A program made the translations under genes and the position numbers. Shown in pieces: positions 46,144-55,921 of a DNA stretch of 64,000 nucleotides. The notes beneath the pieces are model-generated. The model was not told the origin of the DNA and ran no database searches. It saw only the letters and a program-made list of their open reading frames with translations. Origin of the DNA: Lachnospiraceae bacterium (GTDB lineage: Bacteria > Bacillota > Clostridia > Lachnospirales > Lachnospiraceae); NCBI GenBank assembly GCA_022647575.1, contig JALCKY010000005.1, positions 124,001 through 188,000 of the forward strand, in the 5' to 3' direction. The first letter of the stretch is position 1; each line of letters starts with the position of its first letter.

Positions 46144-47310
46144 CTATCCTGAAAATTCAGAGGCCAGGATCCTGGCCGGATTTGAAATCGTCAAGGTTCG
46201 GTAATCCTCCGGCTGAAGCTCGCCTTTTTCCTTCATTTCGGCAAGCGTATCCGGCCAGAGAAGATAGCCGCTTCCTCCATTCTGGACTCCCGATCCCACG
46301 CTCATCATGTCGTGCCCGAGAGTGATCTGTGAAATAAATCCTCCGGAGATCAGTTCCAGAAGCATGTTCCTGCGCGCATGCAGGAAAAATCTCCGCACTT
46401 CCGGATTCTCCGAGGCAATCCCCCATGTGTCCAGGCCAACGTTGAATCCCCGCCGGCAGAGTTCCGTCGGAAGACGCAGATTATAGCCATCGGGGCCGAC
46501 CTGTACGGACGGATTGCCGCTGCCGATGTCATAGCTGTCCATGTGGCAGAAAATAACCTTTCGCGGATCGACCCTGATCTCATTTTCCAGCTGATCTGCC
46601 AGTTCCAGAACCATGGGGATTCTCACCGGGAAGGCCGTATGGATATGCAGACTCACGTCATGATGCTTTGCCGCAAAGGCCGCAGCCCTTACTGCTGTTA
46701 TTTCCCACGGGGAAATGGATCCATGCTCCACCGTTCCGATGGCTGACTTTACCAGACCGCACCGCACGCCGCTTGAAGGATCGCCTTCCTCAAGCATCTG
46801 TTCAATCCTCTTCTGCATGACAGCTTCGCCGCCTGCAAAATCTTTCTTTGGAATCATCGTCCTGGTATAGTAGCCTGCCGCCGTGATGATCCGTATGCCT
46901 GATTTTACCGAAAGTTCCCTGATCGGATTCAGCGGCGGGCATCCGGGCAGAAGCGGGCTGCAGTCACAGATGGATTTTCCTCCGTGTTCCGCATACAGCT
47001 GAAGTTCCCTCAGATAGTAATCTTCCTGCGACAGTTTTGCCGCAGGATTGCCCTTCTTCAAACGCATGGAGCGTATGACTTCCCCTATGGATATGGATGG
47101 CAGGATAATTTTTTCAGCATTCCGCCTGGCTTTTTCCTCCCTGATATCGCTGCCGCCTTCATAACTTTTAATTCCGGAAACCATGGCAGGCAGCCCCTTC
47201 AGCATCGTGCCGGCAAGAAGAGAGTTTTTATGAAGCGTATGTTCATGCATGGAAGTAAACCCGAGTTCCTGCGAATCGATTGCGCCTGTCACCGTCATGA
47301 TTTTCTGCAT
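46144..47310 (-). CDS. Phosphotriesterase-family metal hydrolase (lactonase-like)
   Basis: This is a 388-aa amidohydrolase-superfamily barrel. Metal-site motifs are TSMHEH (HxH), CGLVKSAIG (bridging carboxylated Lys), LHIHTAFP, IFCHMDS and LGHDMM (Asp). ATG 47310 is 6 nt after AGGAG; an ATG one codon earlier is too close. Bacterial relatives outside the pesticide-degrading enzymes often hydrolyse lactones, including sugar lactones. As the last gene of a GH2-transporter-GH43 operon, 49 bp behind the GH43-like gene, a sugar-lactone or modified-sugar hydrolase role is plausible. The substrate is unproven. Confidence 0.87.
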   Translation of the reverse strand: MQKIMTVTGAIDSQELGFTSMHEHTLHKNSLLAGTMLKGLPAMVSGIKSYEGGSDIREEKARRNAEKIILPSISIGEVIRSMRLKKGNPAAKLSQEDYYLRELQLYAEHGGKSICDCSPLLPGCPPLNPIRELSVKSGIRIITAAGYYTRTMIPKKDFAGGEAVMQKRIEQMLEEGDPSSGVRCGLVKSAIGTVEHGSISPWEITAVRAAAFAAKHHDVSLHIHTAFPVRIPMVLELADQLENEIRVDPRKVIFCHMDSYDIGSGNPSVQVGPDGYNLRLPTELCRRGFNVGLDTWGIASENPEVRRFFLHARRNMLLELISGGFISQITLGHDMMSVGSGVQNGGSGYLLWPDTLAEMKEKGELQPEDYRTLTISNPARILASEFSG

Positions 47311-47362
47311 CATCGTCTCCTGCCGTCCTGCCCGAAATTTCCTTCAAGAATGCTCATCTTTT

Positions 47363-48826
47363 TTACAGAGCCTTTGGATATTTCTCCATGGTAAAGGAAT
47401 TGAAATCCAGACTTCCGGATCCTCTGAAGACAAAATAAAGCGGCTGTTTTCCGGTAAGAGGAGTCATTCCGGATGTATAGCTTTTCCAGTCTTCGGAACA
47501 GGATACTGTAATTTCCGCCGCAGGCATATCGGCATTTTCCGTATAGACGATCAGTTTGCCGCTGCACTTTCCCCTGATGCTCACCGTGATGCGGTTTTCA
47601 CCGGCAAACAGAAAATACTTGAAGCCGGCCATCGCACCATCCTGCATATTGGCGATATACTGATCTCCGTCCTGTTCGCGGTCCGTACCGCTTTGCGTGA
47701 AATACGGATAGTCTTTTTCCTTATGATGCAGCCGTACATAGGCAAAGGTTCCTTTGGCGCCTCTGAGATTGCAGGCAATGCGAGCCTCATAGGTACCGGT
47801 ACCGGAAAGCGGTCCGCCGTTCAGGCCGCAGCTTGTCATTTCAGCCTGGCGGATGCTGCCGTCCTCCTCAATCCGGATCGGTTCGGCGCATCCCTGCCGC
47901 GCACATTTCTGCCGGTTCGTCTGCCTGTGGTAGAAAATGTACCACTGCCCTTTCACGCACACCATTCCTCCGTGCGTGTTGCCGGTAAAATTCCTGGCAT
48001 TTTCCGCAGTCACGCCGGACAGCCCGATATCGCCGATACTGATCAGAGTCCCGCCGTATTTCCATGGTCCTACAGGAGTGTCCGACACAGCGTAGCAAAG
48101 TTCATGGCTGAGTGCTGAGGAATAGACAAGATAATAGATGCCGTTGATTTTCCGGATGCTGCTGGCCTCAAAAAAGCCATGACCCTCGAAACCTGTTCCG
48201 GCAGCTTCCATTTCCCCCGGAACCGTGCTCATCTCATTGCCGTCAATCGTGAGCATATCCGGCTGAAGCTTCACGACGCTTCCGCCTTCAAAAGTGCCTC
48301 CCCTGATTCCCATCACGAAACGCATCGGTTTATAGGTGGGTGAAAATCCCGTGTACATATAGACGCTGCCGTCGTCATCCATCAGAAGACCCGGGTCAAA
48401 GTTGTAGGCATCTCCTTTCTTTTTCCCGTATAGCACCCCGTCCGCATGCCTGACATGACCATAGAAATCATAGGGTCCTGCCGGCTTCTCAGCCACGGCA
48501 ACCGATGTGACGCATTCAATGTGAAGCTGATAATAAAGATAATAGCGGCCGTCGGCACCGCGGACTACATCCGGTGCATTCATGAAAGCACGGCCTTTCT
48601 GGTTCAGCGGATCCTGCAGCCTGCGGTAGATAACACCCTCATATTTCCATTCTCCGAGACTGTCAGGAGATGCCGACCAGCACACATAATCATTGATGCA
48701 GAAGCCTTTGCCGTTGAAGGCATCATGGCTGCCGAACACATACAGCCTGCCGTCGAAAATATGCGGCTCGCCGTCCGGTACGTATTCGTAGCTTGGCAGA
48801 TACGGATTGAACGCCTGCTGCTTCAT
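47363..48826 (-). CDS. GH43-like five-bladed propeller glycosidase with C-terminal CBM6-like domain
   Basis: This 487-aa protein has propeller motifs with acidic residues at the three expected positions: YVPDGEPHIF (Asp), MNAPDVVRGADGRYYLYYQ (Asp) and GFFEASSIRKINGIYYL (Glu, acid). About residues 345-485 form a beta-sandwich, probably carbohydrate-binding (CBM6-like). It has no signal peptide. Its ATG overlaps the transporter stop in ATGA, so they are translationally coupled. GH43 members cleave arabinose or xylose from plant glycans; the full-length sequence could also fit the related GH117/GH-like clades, so the exact activity is open. Confidence 0.85.
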   Translation of the reverse strand: MKQQAFNPYLPSYEYVPDGEPHIFDGRLYVFGSHDAFNGKGFCINDYVCWSASPDSLGEWKYEGVIYRRLQDPLNQKGRAFMNAPDVVRGADGRYYLYYQLHIECVTSVAVAEKPAGPYDFYGHVRHADGVLYGKKKGDAYNFDPGLLMDDDGSVYMYTGFSPTYKPMRFVMGIRGGTFEGGSVVKLQPDMLTIDGNEMSTVPGEMEAAGTGFEGHGFFEASSIRKINGIYYLVYSSALSHELCYAVSDTPVGPWKYGGTLISIGDIGLSGVTAENARNFTGNTHGGMVCVKGQWYIFYHRQTNRQKCARQGCAEPIRIEEDGSIRQAEMTSCGLNGGPLSGTGTYEARIACNLRGAKGTFAYVRLHHKEKDYPYFTQSGTDREQDGDQYIANMQDGAMAGFKYFLFAGENRITVSIRGKCSGKLIVYTENADMPAAEITVSCSEDWKSYTSGMTPLTGKQPLYFVFRGSGSLDFNSFTMEKYPKAL

Positions 48827-50430
48827 GACTTCTCCTTTTCCGAGGCATCTGTTTTTTCAGCTGTATCCGTTGTTCCTGCATCATCAGTCTTCTCAGCGAC
48901 ATCCGCTGTTCCTGCATCATCAGTCTTCTCAGCGGCATCCGTTGTTCCTGCTGCATCTGTCTTCTCAACTGCATCCGGATTTTCTCTGGCACGGATTTCT
49001 TCATGAATTGCCGGCAGCTTCTTTTCCAGATCAAAGAAGATAAAGATGACGGTGATGATCAGCATGCCGATGGCCGGAACCCCGAAGGTCGCCAGCGTAC
49101 AGAAATTCTGGACGGATGACGACTGTGCCACCCAGCTGCCGTCAGCAGCGGGAGCCACATAACCTGTCTGCGACAGTCCCATATTGAGGAGGCCGAGACC
49201 AAGGCCTGCCGTCACCGTAATGATGATGCTGTAGACCGATGAAGAAAAACCATCGCACCGGTGACCGCTCTGCCATTCCACATGATCCAGTGCATCAGCC
49301 AGAACCGAAAGGGTAACATAGGTAATCGGAAGTGCGCCGATCGAACGTATTGTCAGTGCAATGAGTGCAGCCGGCAGGCTGTGGGCGTAGATGACGCCGA
49401 CCGTTCCGCCGATGATTGCAATAATGCCGCAGGTCACATAGAGTTTCTGCTTGCCCAGTTTCTTGACCAGAGGCCAGATCAGCAGGACGCCGGGGCCGAG
49501 CAGGGCCTGTCCGATAATGTTCAGAAGGGAAAGCGTATGGCCGTCATTATACGTGCCTACGACCCAGTTCGCGTAATAAAGCATGGCATTGACGCTGATG
49601 TTATTGCAGAGCCAGTAGACAAACATGACGACCATCACCATGACCCAGTACTTGCTGGAAAGGCATCCCTTTACCTGCTCGCGGATGGATATTCCCTGGC
49701 TCGCTTTTTCATTGGCCGTCTGAATCTCTTCCGTGACGCGTTCCTTGATAAAGAAGTACTGCAGCAGCGTTCCTGCTTCGGCAAGCAGTGCCATGATTGA
49801 CATCACCATGATCCAGCGGCTCTGGTTCACGCCGATATAGGGAAGGATAAAGGATGGAAATACGACTGCCAGAATCACGCCAGCCACCATGTTGACTCCC
49901 ATCGACTGTGCGATCGCCAGCGTGTCGCGTTTCTTGTTGTCACGCGTGGAAAGCGGCAGGGTAATCACGTTGCTTAAATTGTACATGGTATAGGCGACGC
50001 AGAAAAACAGGTTGTAGCTGCAGGTCACCCAGATGGCCGTCACGGTCATGTTCGATGTGGGAACCGTAAAAAGCAGAATGGCGGAAATCGTCATCAAAGG
50101 TCCTGAAAGAAGGATCCAGGGTCTTGCTTTTCCCTGACGGCTCTTCGTGTTGTCCACGATGTGTCCCATGATGACATTGGTGATCGCATCCAGGATTTTG
50201 GAAAGAATGGGCATCAGCGTAAGAAACAGACCGGCTGCCAGACTGTTCAGATGAAGGACATCGGTATAGAAGCTGTTCAGATAGCTTCCTCCGACAGCCG
50301 CATAGACCGTGGCCACCAGCGCCGGTCCCATGAAGAACCCGATCCAGCGCTCCTTATTTCCAATCTCATCACTCTTGATTCTGGAATCAAAAACCGGCTT
50401 TTCTAACTGCGGGAACCTCCATGTCCTCAT
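48823..50430 (-). CDS. GPH/MFS-type sugar:cation symporter with a repeated acidic tail
   Basis: This 535-aa protein has 12 membrane helices and the GPH-family segments FMGPALVATVYAAVGGSYLN, KILDAITNVIMGHIVDNTKSRQG (first 20 residues KILDAITNVIMGHIVDNTKS) and ALDHVEWQSGHRCDGF. GGAGG is 7 nt before ATG 50430, and the start overlaps the GH2 stop (ATGA). After the last helix the C-terminal 55 residues are a cytoplasmic tail of near-identical 12-residue repeats (AEKTDDAGTTDT-like), which is unusual for this family. It probably imports the oligosaccharide processed by the GH2 and GH43 enzymes, coupled to Na+ or H+. Confidence 0.9.
   Translation of the reverse strand: MRTWRFPQLEKPVFDSRIKSDEIGNKERWIGFFMGPALVATVYAAVGGSYLNSFYTDVLHLNSLAAGLFLTLMPILSKILDAITNVIMGHIVDNTKSRQGKARPWILLSGPLMTISAILLFTVPTSNMTVTAIWVTCSYNLFFCVAYTMYNLSNVITLPLSTRDNKKRDTLAIAQSMGVNMVAGVILAVVFPSFILPYIGVNQSRWIMVMSIMALLAEAGTLLQYFFIKERVTEEIQTANEKASQGISIREQVKGCLSSKYWVMVMVVMFVYWLCNNISVNAMLYYANWVVGTYNDGHTLSLLNIIGQALLGPGVLLIWPLVKKLGKQKLYVTCGIIAIIGGTVGVIYAHSLPAALIALTIRSIGALPITYVTLSVLADALDHVEWQSGHRCDGFSSSVYSIIITVTAGLGLGLLNMGLSQTGYVAPAADGSWVAQSSSVQNFCTLATFGVPAIGMLIITVIFIFFDLEKKLPAIHEEIRARENPDAVEKTDAAGTTDAAEKTDDAGTADVAEKTDDAGTTDTAEKTDASEKEKS
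48845..48975 (-). repeat. 36-bp tandem repeats encoding the symporter tail
   Basis: More than three near-identical 36-bp units encode AEKTDDAGTTD-type 12-residue repeats. The high identity between units, including silent positions, points to recent expansion by slippage. Confidence 0.85.
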
Positions 50431-52829
50431 TCTGTTTCCTCCCTGCGATCTGGAATCGTCTTTATTTCCAACGTCTGCTTTTCAAGTTCGGGTCCGGTTA
50501 CTTCCACCTGAATGATGCCCGGTCCGTACCCCGCACGTATGACGGCAAGTGCCCTTCCATAATAGGTCGTATGTTCCTTACTGATGAAATCCTCCGCCAT
50601 GCACGGCCTTGCCGAACCGAAGGCCTGCAGGGTTCCGTCTCCCGTCACCGTGACGGAAAGCTTCCAGTCGCAGGAGGATTTAATGACTCCGTTCCGGTCC
50701 GCAATCCCGATATCGAGGAAGCACAGATCCTGCCCGTCTGCATGGAGCACTTTCTTATCCGGCACAAGACAGATCACGGTTTCCTTTCCTGCGGAAATAA
50801 GGCGGCTGCGGCCGGTCTCTTCTTTATTTTCCTTCTGCGCAGAAACTTCCAGCACTCCCGGCTGATACGGCACTTTTTTAAAAACCGCACAGTCTTCGAA
50901 GGTCTTCTTCCTTCCCAGACTCACCCCGTTGCAGATCAGCTCCGCATAAGGTGCATCCGAATACACGGTCACATCCGCTTTCTTTCCTTCGCACCCTTCC
51001 CATGACCAGCTGGCAATCGTGTCCTTTTTTCTCCACATGCGTCTGGATTTGAAATGATCGGCATGGGTATAGGGGTCTACGCCGATCACGGGATTCTTTT
51101 CGAGTCCCCAGATGATCCTGTTCCATCCGGCCTCCGGTCTCATTTTCCCGCAGATATCGATCACGCCGGCACCGGAGGTGATGATCAGTCCGGGATCCAC
51201 ATCCTTCTTTGTACGGCGGTCCAGATAGCGGATCGTCCCGATTCCTGACTCGCCCAGATAATCCCAGCCGGTCCACATAAAATCGCCGATCAATGTAGGG
51301 ATCTGTTTTACCAGCTGCCAGTTGCGGAAAAGGGTATGCGTCATGGTCTCGCTGCCGACCTCCGGCTGTCCGGGCACGTTCAGCGCATCTTTTTTGTAGC
51401 GGGATGTCGCATAGTTATAACCGGGGATATCCAAAATTCCGCGGAGGACTTCAGCGATGCGGTCAGCCCGTTTCGTCGAAGCGGCCTTGTCCATCTGATT
51501 TCCGAGATAGTTCGTCAGCTTATTGAAGAACTCGGAGGTCGGCGCTTTCGCCGTATCATCCGTGCCCTGTTCCGATTCATTGGCAAATGGCTTCGACTTC
51601 CTGCTGAAGGATGCCATCTGTGCCAGAGCAAGGTTGACACCCGCCGTGACCGGACGGCTGGGATCCATCCGATGGCAGAAGTCCGTCATTTTCCTGGCCA
51701 TCTTCTGGCCATCCGCCCTGCCGAGTTCCGAGATTTCATTTCCGATGGAATACATCACGACGGAAGGATGGCTGAAATCCTTATCGATCATCGCTGCCAG
51801 ATCATGGCACCACCAGTTTTTGAATGATTCTCCTGCATAATCATAGGGATTCTTGTGTACGAGCCACATGTCAAATGCTTCATCCATGACGTACATCCCC
51901 AAGCGGTCGCAGGCACGAAGCATTGCCTTCGAAATGGGATTGTGTGCAGAGCGCACGGCGTTGAAGCCTGCCTCTTTCAGGATGCGAATGCGCCTTTCTT
52001 CAGCATCCCGGAACGCGCAGGCACCGAGGATGCCGTTGTCATGATGAATGCATGCCCCGCGGAGAAGGACCGGTTTTCCATTTACCAGAAAGCCTTCTTT
52101 CCCCCAGCTCAGGGTTCTCATGCCGAAAGAAGTGACTGCCGTATCCGTCACGCTGCCCCCATTTTCAATGCAGGCTTCGCAGGTGTAAAGATACGGATGC
52201 TCCGCATCCCAATGCCTGGCATCCTGGATCTGCAGGATCACGTCCGTGCCTTCGCCTTCACAGATACAGCTGTCTTCAGAGAGGATCCTCACCCGGACCT
52301 GGCTGCTGCCGTCGATTTTTCCTGACGTCTGAATCCGGATCCGCTCATCGTCAAGCACGGTGATCCTGGGACTGCCGGGTGCGATGTATTCATTTCCGCC
52401 GATATACAGATGCACTTCCCGGTAGATTCCGCTTCCGGAATACCACCTTGTGTTGGGAACGGCGCTGTTGTCCGCGATGACCGTCAGTTCATTCTTTCCT
52501 TCGCGGACCCTGCCGGTTGCATCCGCAGAAAAACCGGTATAGCCATAGGGATGCTCCGCAATTTTTTCTCCGTTGAGAAATACGCCGGCTTTCTGATAGA
52601 CGCCTTCGAATTCGAGAAGAAGGGTTTTCCGGCAGAGCTCTTTCGAAACCTGCCATTCTTTACGATAGGTATATTTGCCGCCGTCAAAAAAAGCTCCCCC
52701 GCTGCCGGATTTGGCTTTCGGGGAACGATTTTCACGAAGCATGGCATCGTCAGGCAGGTCAGTGATCCGGATCCTGTCTGAACCTTCCTTCTGTACAGAC
52801 CAGCTTTGATTCAAGTCACATTCCTGCAT
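50427..52829 (-). CDS. GH2-family beta-glycosidase
   Basis: This 800-aa protein starts at ATG 52829 behind AGGAGAGA; an in-frame ATG at 52874 lacks a ribosome site. Order: sugar-binding jelly roll (YTYRKEWQV, VFLNGEKIAEHPYGY, RWYSGSGIYREV), an immunoglobulin-like domain, then the barrel with RGACIHHDNGILGA, FNAVRSAHNP and the acid/base MYSIGNEISE. The nucleophile region is PEVGSETMTH, and MWTGWDYLGESG follows. C-terminal DUF4982-like and beta domains follow. It is cytoplasmic. It resembles beta-galactosidases and beta-glucuronidases of gut Firmicutes; the sugar is not settled by motif. It is the first gene of the GH2-symporter-GH43-phosphotriesterase operon. Confidence 0.92.
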   Translation of the reverse strand: MQECDLNQSWSVQKEGSDRIRITDLPDDAMLRENRSPKAKSGSGGAFFDGGKYTYRKEWQVSKELCRKTLLLEFEGVYQKAGVFLNGEKIAEHPYGYTGFSADATGRVREGKNELTVIADNSAVPNTRWYSGSGIYREVHLYIGGNEYIAPGSPRITVLDDERIRIQTSGKIDGSSQVRVRILSEDSCICEGEGTDVILQIQDARHWDAEHPYLYTCEACIENGGSVTDTAVTSFGMRTLSWGKEGFLVNGKPVLLRGACIHHDNGILGACAFRDAEERRIRILKEAGFNAVRSAHNPISKAMLRACDRLGMYVMDEAFDMWLVHKNPYDYAGESFKNWWCHDLAAMIDKDFSHPSVVMYSIGNEISELGRADGQKMARKMTDFCHRMDPSRPVTAGVNLALAQMASFSRKSKPFANESEQGTDDTAKAPTSEFFNKLTNYLGNQMDKAASTKRADRIAEVLRGILDIPGYNYATSRYKKDALNVPGQPEVGSETMTHTLFRNWQLVKQIPTLIGDFMWTGWDYLGESGIGTIRYLDRRTKKDVDPGLIITSGAGVIDICGKMRPEAGWNRIIWGLEKNPVIGVDPYTHADHFKSRRMWRKKDTIASWSWEGCEGKKADVTVYSDAPYAELICNGVSLGRKKTFEDCAVFKKVPYQPGVLEVSAQKENKEETGRSRLISAGKETVICLVPDKKVLHADGQDLCFLDIGIADRNGVIKSSCDWKLSVTVTGDGTLQAFGSARPCMAEDFISKEHTTYYGRALAVIRAGYGPGIIQVEVTGPELEKQTLEIKTIPDRREETE

Positions 52830-52896
52830 GATTCTCTCTCCTGTTCCGGATTGGAAACATCCGACTGGCAGCAACGATTCCTTACTTCATGATTGG

Positions 52897-52905
52897 AATA
52901 TAGCA
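52897..52905 (-). promoter_or_regulatory. Candidate extended -10 of the GH2 operon
   Basis: On the minus strand TGCTATATT (52897-52905) lies 68 bp before the GH2 ATG. No good -35 is found at 17 bp. The rest of the 320-bp gap (52830-53149) holds this box and the terminator of the gene at 53150, and nothing else I can support. Confidence 0.45.
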
Positions 52906-53054
52906 AAAAGGATCAGGAGAGTGATATAACCTGAGTGTTTTAATTATGAATATTCTGTCATTATTTGAGCGCAGTGCAGATATTTCGCAAATATGTTGAA
53001 ATTTTGATAGAGGCGGGATGGAAAAAGCATCAAAAAAAGTGTCAAAAAAGACGT

Positions 53055-53088
53055 CAAAAAAAGAGCCGGCACATTCTCGTGTCAGCTC
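53055..53088 (-). terminator. Rho-independent terminator of the ankyrin-like gene
   Basis: On the minus strand a 10-bp stem GAGCTGACAC/GTGCCGGCTC (one mismatch, one G-T pair) with a 6-nt loop is followed by seven T. Confidence 0.75.
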
Positions 53089-53149
53089 CTGCTCGAAATC
53101 ATTCCATTGAAATTGTCAGCCAATTGTCAGCCGGATCCTCAGCTGTCGA

Positions 53150-54178
53150 TTATGAAGATGCAGCTGATGAGTCAGAAGAAACGGATGCTGACTCTGAAGC
53201 TGCAGATGATGAATCAGAAGATGCGGATGCTGATTCAGAAGATACCGATGCCGATTCAGAATCTGCAGCCGCTGATTCAGAAGATCCGGATTCTGCTGCG
53301 GAAGTTGTCGCTTCGGAAACAGTGGAATCATCAGCGGAAGAAGAAAGATTTGCGCGGTTAAGGATGAATGCCGCGATGCAGCAGGCAAGGACCGCGGCGC
53401 CGATGATTCCGTACACGATATACTTCTTTTTCCGTGCTTTCCCTGTCTCTTCCTCGTCGGCCGGTTCCGGGTTCAGCAGGCGCAGAATCCTGCGGTCGCT
53501 TGTTCTTGCAGCATTTCCATCTTTATTGGATTTGTATTTATTCGCCTTGAGCCGTTTGTTTATGCAGTCGAGGACGGTCTCCTGCTTTTCGTTTTTAACA
53601 GACAGATCATAGCCGTCTTCCAGAAGAATCTTCATTTTCTCGACGGCATCCTTTGACTTGCTGACTGCCTCGTAGAAGGCAGCCGGTTCCTTTGCGGATA
53701 TTTTCGACTTGCAGGCAGACGACACAGTGCGAAAAGCATCCGTAGCCAGACAGGAGACATCTGTATAATCCGGAATATCGATGTCGTGACGGATCATATA
53801 TTTCACTGTGTCGTCGTCATTGATTTCACAGGCCATTTCAAAAAAAGATTCGCGTTCTTCCTTAGTGGAAAGATCAAGCGATTTCCGGTATTTTTTCAGA
53901 ATTTCGGAAATGAACACGCGGTTCTGCGTAATGTCAAAATCAAGTTTCAGGCATTCGCTTTTCAGATGGCCTGCATCTTTTACGACGTAATCAACCATCG
54001 GAAAGTTCCTGAGGGAAATGATTGAACGGTAGATTTCAGATTTGTCATCTTCAGCGACCTGGCCGAGCACATTCTTCTTCAGCAGCATCAGCACCTGATC
54101 TCTGTGATACTGCTGAATCTCCCTGCGCAGATTTTCTTCGGTGACATCAAGCGTGTTCTCAATTTTCTGTTTACCCAT
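53150..54178 (-). CDS. Ankyrin-like cytoplasmic domain with single membrane helix and Ser/Ala-rich tail
   Basis: This 342-aa protein is not recognised as a named family. Residues 1-215 are helical and hydrophilic, with degenerate ankyrin-like units (AEDDKSEIYRSIISLRNFPM, CEINDDDTVKYMIRHDIDIP, MKILLEDGYDLSVKNEKQET). Positive residues KARKKK precede one membrane helix (about 248-270, YIVYGIIGAAVLACCIAAFI). The last 65 residues are a repetitive Ser/Ala/Glu/Asp tail (SESASVSSESAS type). The positive-inside rule places the ankyrin part inside and the tail outside. The ribosome site is AGAGAGG before ATG 54178. It has its own terminator, so it is probably monocistronic. A scaffold or envelope-stress role is only a guess. 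Confidence 0.75.
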   Translation of the reverse strand: MGKQKIENTLDVTEENLRREIQQYHRDQVLMLLKKNVLGQVAEDDKSEIYRSIISLRNFPMVDYVVKDAGHLKSECLKLDFDITQNRVFISEILKKYRKSLDLSTKEERESFFEMACEINDDDTVKYMIRHDIDIPDYTDVSCLATDAFRTVSSACKSKISAKEPAAFYEAVSKSKDAVEKMKILLEDGYDLSVKNEKQETVLDCINKRLKANKYKSNKDGNAARTSDRRILRLLNPEPADEEETGKARKKKYIVYGIIGAAVLACCIAAFILNRANLSSSADDSTVSEATTSAAESGSSESAAADSESASVSSESASASSDSSSAASESASVSSDSSAASS

Positions 54179-54268
54179 CTATTGGCCTCTCTTTCTCATA
54201 CAGCATGCGGACAGCACGATAAGAAAAAGAATAAGCCATTTTTGTGAAAGGTCTGTGAAAACAGAAAA

Positions 54269-55903
54269 TTATTGAGTCTCTTTACCGATCATTTCCTTTG
54301 ATTCAGCTTCCTGCTTGATCATCTCAGCCGGCATGTGACCATAATCTTTTTTCATCCATTTCATCCATCCGACAAGGACAATGATCATAATGAAAACAAT
54401 TGGTATCGCTGTTATGATCGCACATGTTTTGATCGTATTAAGGTTTGCATTGATGAAGATCATTGTCAGCGGCACCAGTGACAGCATGATGCACCAGAAC
54501 AGCCTGAGCATCGGGCTGGGTTCTTCGGTGTTTTTAAGCCCCTTCGTTGTTGTCGTCGCCATTGTATAAGCAGAACCGTCAAGCGTGGTTGCCAGGAACA
54601 GTAAAGTGGAAATGCAGAATATCACCATGAAGATCTTACCCAGCGGAAGTGATGACAGGACCTGCACGATTGCGTTATTTGCCTGACCATTTGCCACCAT
54701 GCCGACAACATCGATTGCTCCTGAAATCTGACGCTGCATGGAAAGGCTTCCCAATACGCCGAAGAATAAGAATGTCCCTGCGCTTCCGCTGATTAATGTA
54801 TTGATGATGACTTCCCTGACTGTACGTCCTTTAGAAACTTTGGCTATGAACACTCCGGTAAATGGTGCATACGTAATCCAGTAAAGCCAGTAGAAGATCG
54901 TCCACGCTTCCGGGAATCCGGATTTGCCGATAGGATCGGTAAAAAGACTCATATGAACGAAATTCTGAAGCATCAGGCCAATCGAATTTGTAAAATTACT
55001 TAAGATAAACAGAGTCGGACCCGTAACTAAAACGCCTACTATGAAGATCAGCATCAGTTTGATATTCCAGTCTGACAGCCTTGCCATGCCTTTCTGGAGT
55101 CCGATATAGGAACTCAGCGAATAGATGACAGACAGGATAACAATGATGACCACATTCATCGCAAAGGTTGGCTCAATTCCTATGACCGAGCACAGCACTT
55201 CCGTAACCAGCGGAGAAGAAACACCGAGAGTAATGCTCAATGCTCCGAAGCAAATGAAGATAAAGAGCACATCAATAATTCTGGAAATGATGCCGTCCTT
55301 TTTGAGTCCTGTTATGGAACAGACAATCGAGCTCAAACTTAAGCCATTGTTTTTGCGGACATAGAAATGATAGGCAATCGGCACCCCGATCATGGCGTAT
55401 AAAGCCCATGCGCTGAATCCCCAGTGGAACATTGTATACGGAACACTCATTTCATATGCCTGCTGTGAATAGGCCTCGATGCTTAAGCCGGGTGTCTTAA
55501 TGTAATATGCCCATTCGACAAATGCCCAGTATACCGTTGCGGAACCAAGTCCGCAGCTGATCATCATCGCAACCCACCGGAATGTAGAATATTCGGGTTT
55601 GCCTTCACCCAGTTTGATATTCCCATATTTGCTGATGGCTACAAAGACCAACAGCAGCAGTCCGCCAAAGGTAAACATGAGTACAGGTGCTCCGAAGATA
55701 TTTGTCAGTGTAGTAAATAATGTATTTGCTACATTCTGTGACGCATCAGGAAAAGTATAGAGGCATGCAACAATAGCCAGAACAACAACCAGGCTTATAC
55801 CGATTAAAAACTTATCCAGCGACTTTTTTTCTTTCACAGTCTCTGCTGTATTTTCTTTCACGTTCTCTTTTACATTCTCTTTTACATTCTCTGTCTCACT
55901 CAA
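54269..55903 (-). CDS. BCCT-family transporter (betaine/carnitine/choline type)
   Basis: This 544-aa protein has 12 membrane helices. The N-terminus carries a charged 4-residue repeat (ENVK three times). The BCCT signature region is GSATVYWAFVEWAYYI with SVPYTMFHWGFSAWALYA, and later TIFYWLYWITYAPFTGVFIA, which hold the aromatic-box tryptophans for trimethylammonium substrates. It is 18 bp behind the enolase-superfamily gene, so the two form an operon. The substrate could be a quaternary amine such as carnitine or betaine, but a BCCT paired with a dehydratase might also carry another zwitterion or acid. Confidence 0.92.
   Translation of the reverse strand: MSETENVKENVKENVKENTAETVKEKKSLDKFLIGISLVVVLAIVACLYTFPDASQNVANTLFTTLTNIFGAPVLMFTFGGLLLLVFVAISKYGNIKLGEGKPEYSTFRWVAMMISCGLGSATVYWAFVEWAYYIKTPGLSIEAYSQQAYEMSVPYTMFHWGFSAWALYAMIGVPIAYHFYVRKNNGLSLSSIVCSITGLKKDGIISRIIDVLFIFICFGALSITLGVSSPLVTEVLCSVIGIEPTFAMNVVIIVILSVIYSLSSYIGLQKGMARLSDWNIKLMLIFIVGVLVTGPTLFILSNFTNSIGLMLQNFVHMSLFTDPIGKSGFPEAWTIFYWLYWITYAPFTGVFIAKVSKGRTVREVIINTLISGSAGTFLFFGVLGSLSMQRQISGAIDVVGMVANGQANNAIVQVLSSLPLGKIFMVIFCISTLLFLATTLDGSAYTMATTTTKGLKNTEEPSPMLRLFWCIMLSLVPLTMIFINANLNTIKTCAIITAIPIVFIMIIVLVGWMKWMKKDYGHMPAEMIKQEAESKEMIGKETQ
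55850..55892 (-). repeat. 12-bp tandem repeat at the BCCT N-terminus
   Basis: About three 12-bp units (GAGAATGTAAAA type on the coding strand) encode the ENVK repeats in the cytoplasmic N-terminus. Confidence 0.75.
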
Positions 55904-55921
55904 AGTATTTTCCCCCTTTTC

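Noticed and set aside
48845-48975. Evenly spaced repeats as a CRISPR array
   Set aside because: The 36-bp units are contiguous with no spacers and encode a regular protein repeat in frame with the symporter.
52965-53612. Plus-strand frame with Asp/Glu/Ser-rich repeats
   Set aside because: It is the reverse complement of the Ser/Ala tail of the minus-strand ankyrin-like gene.
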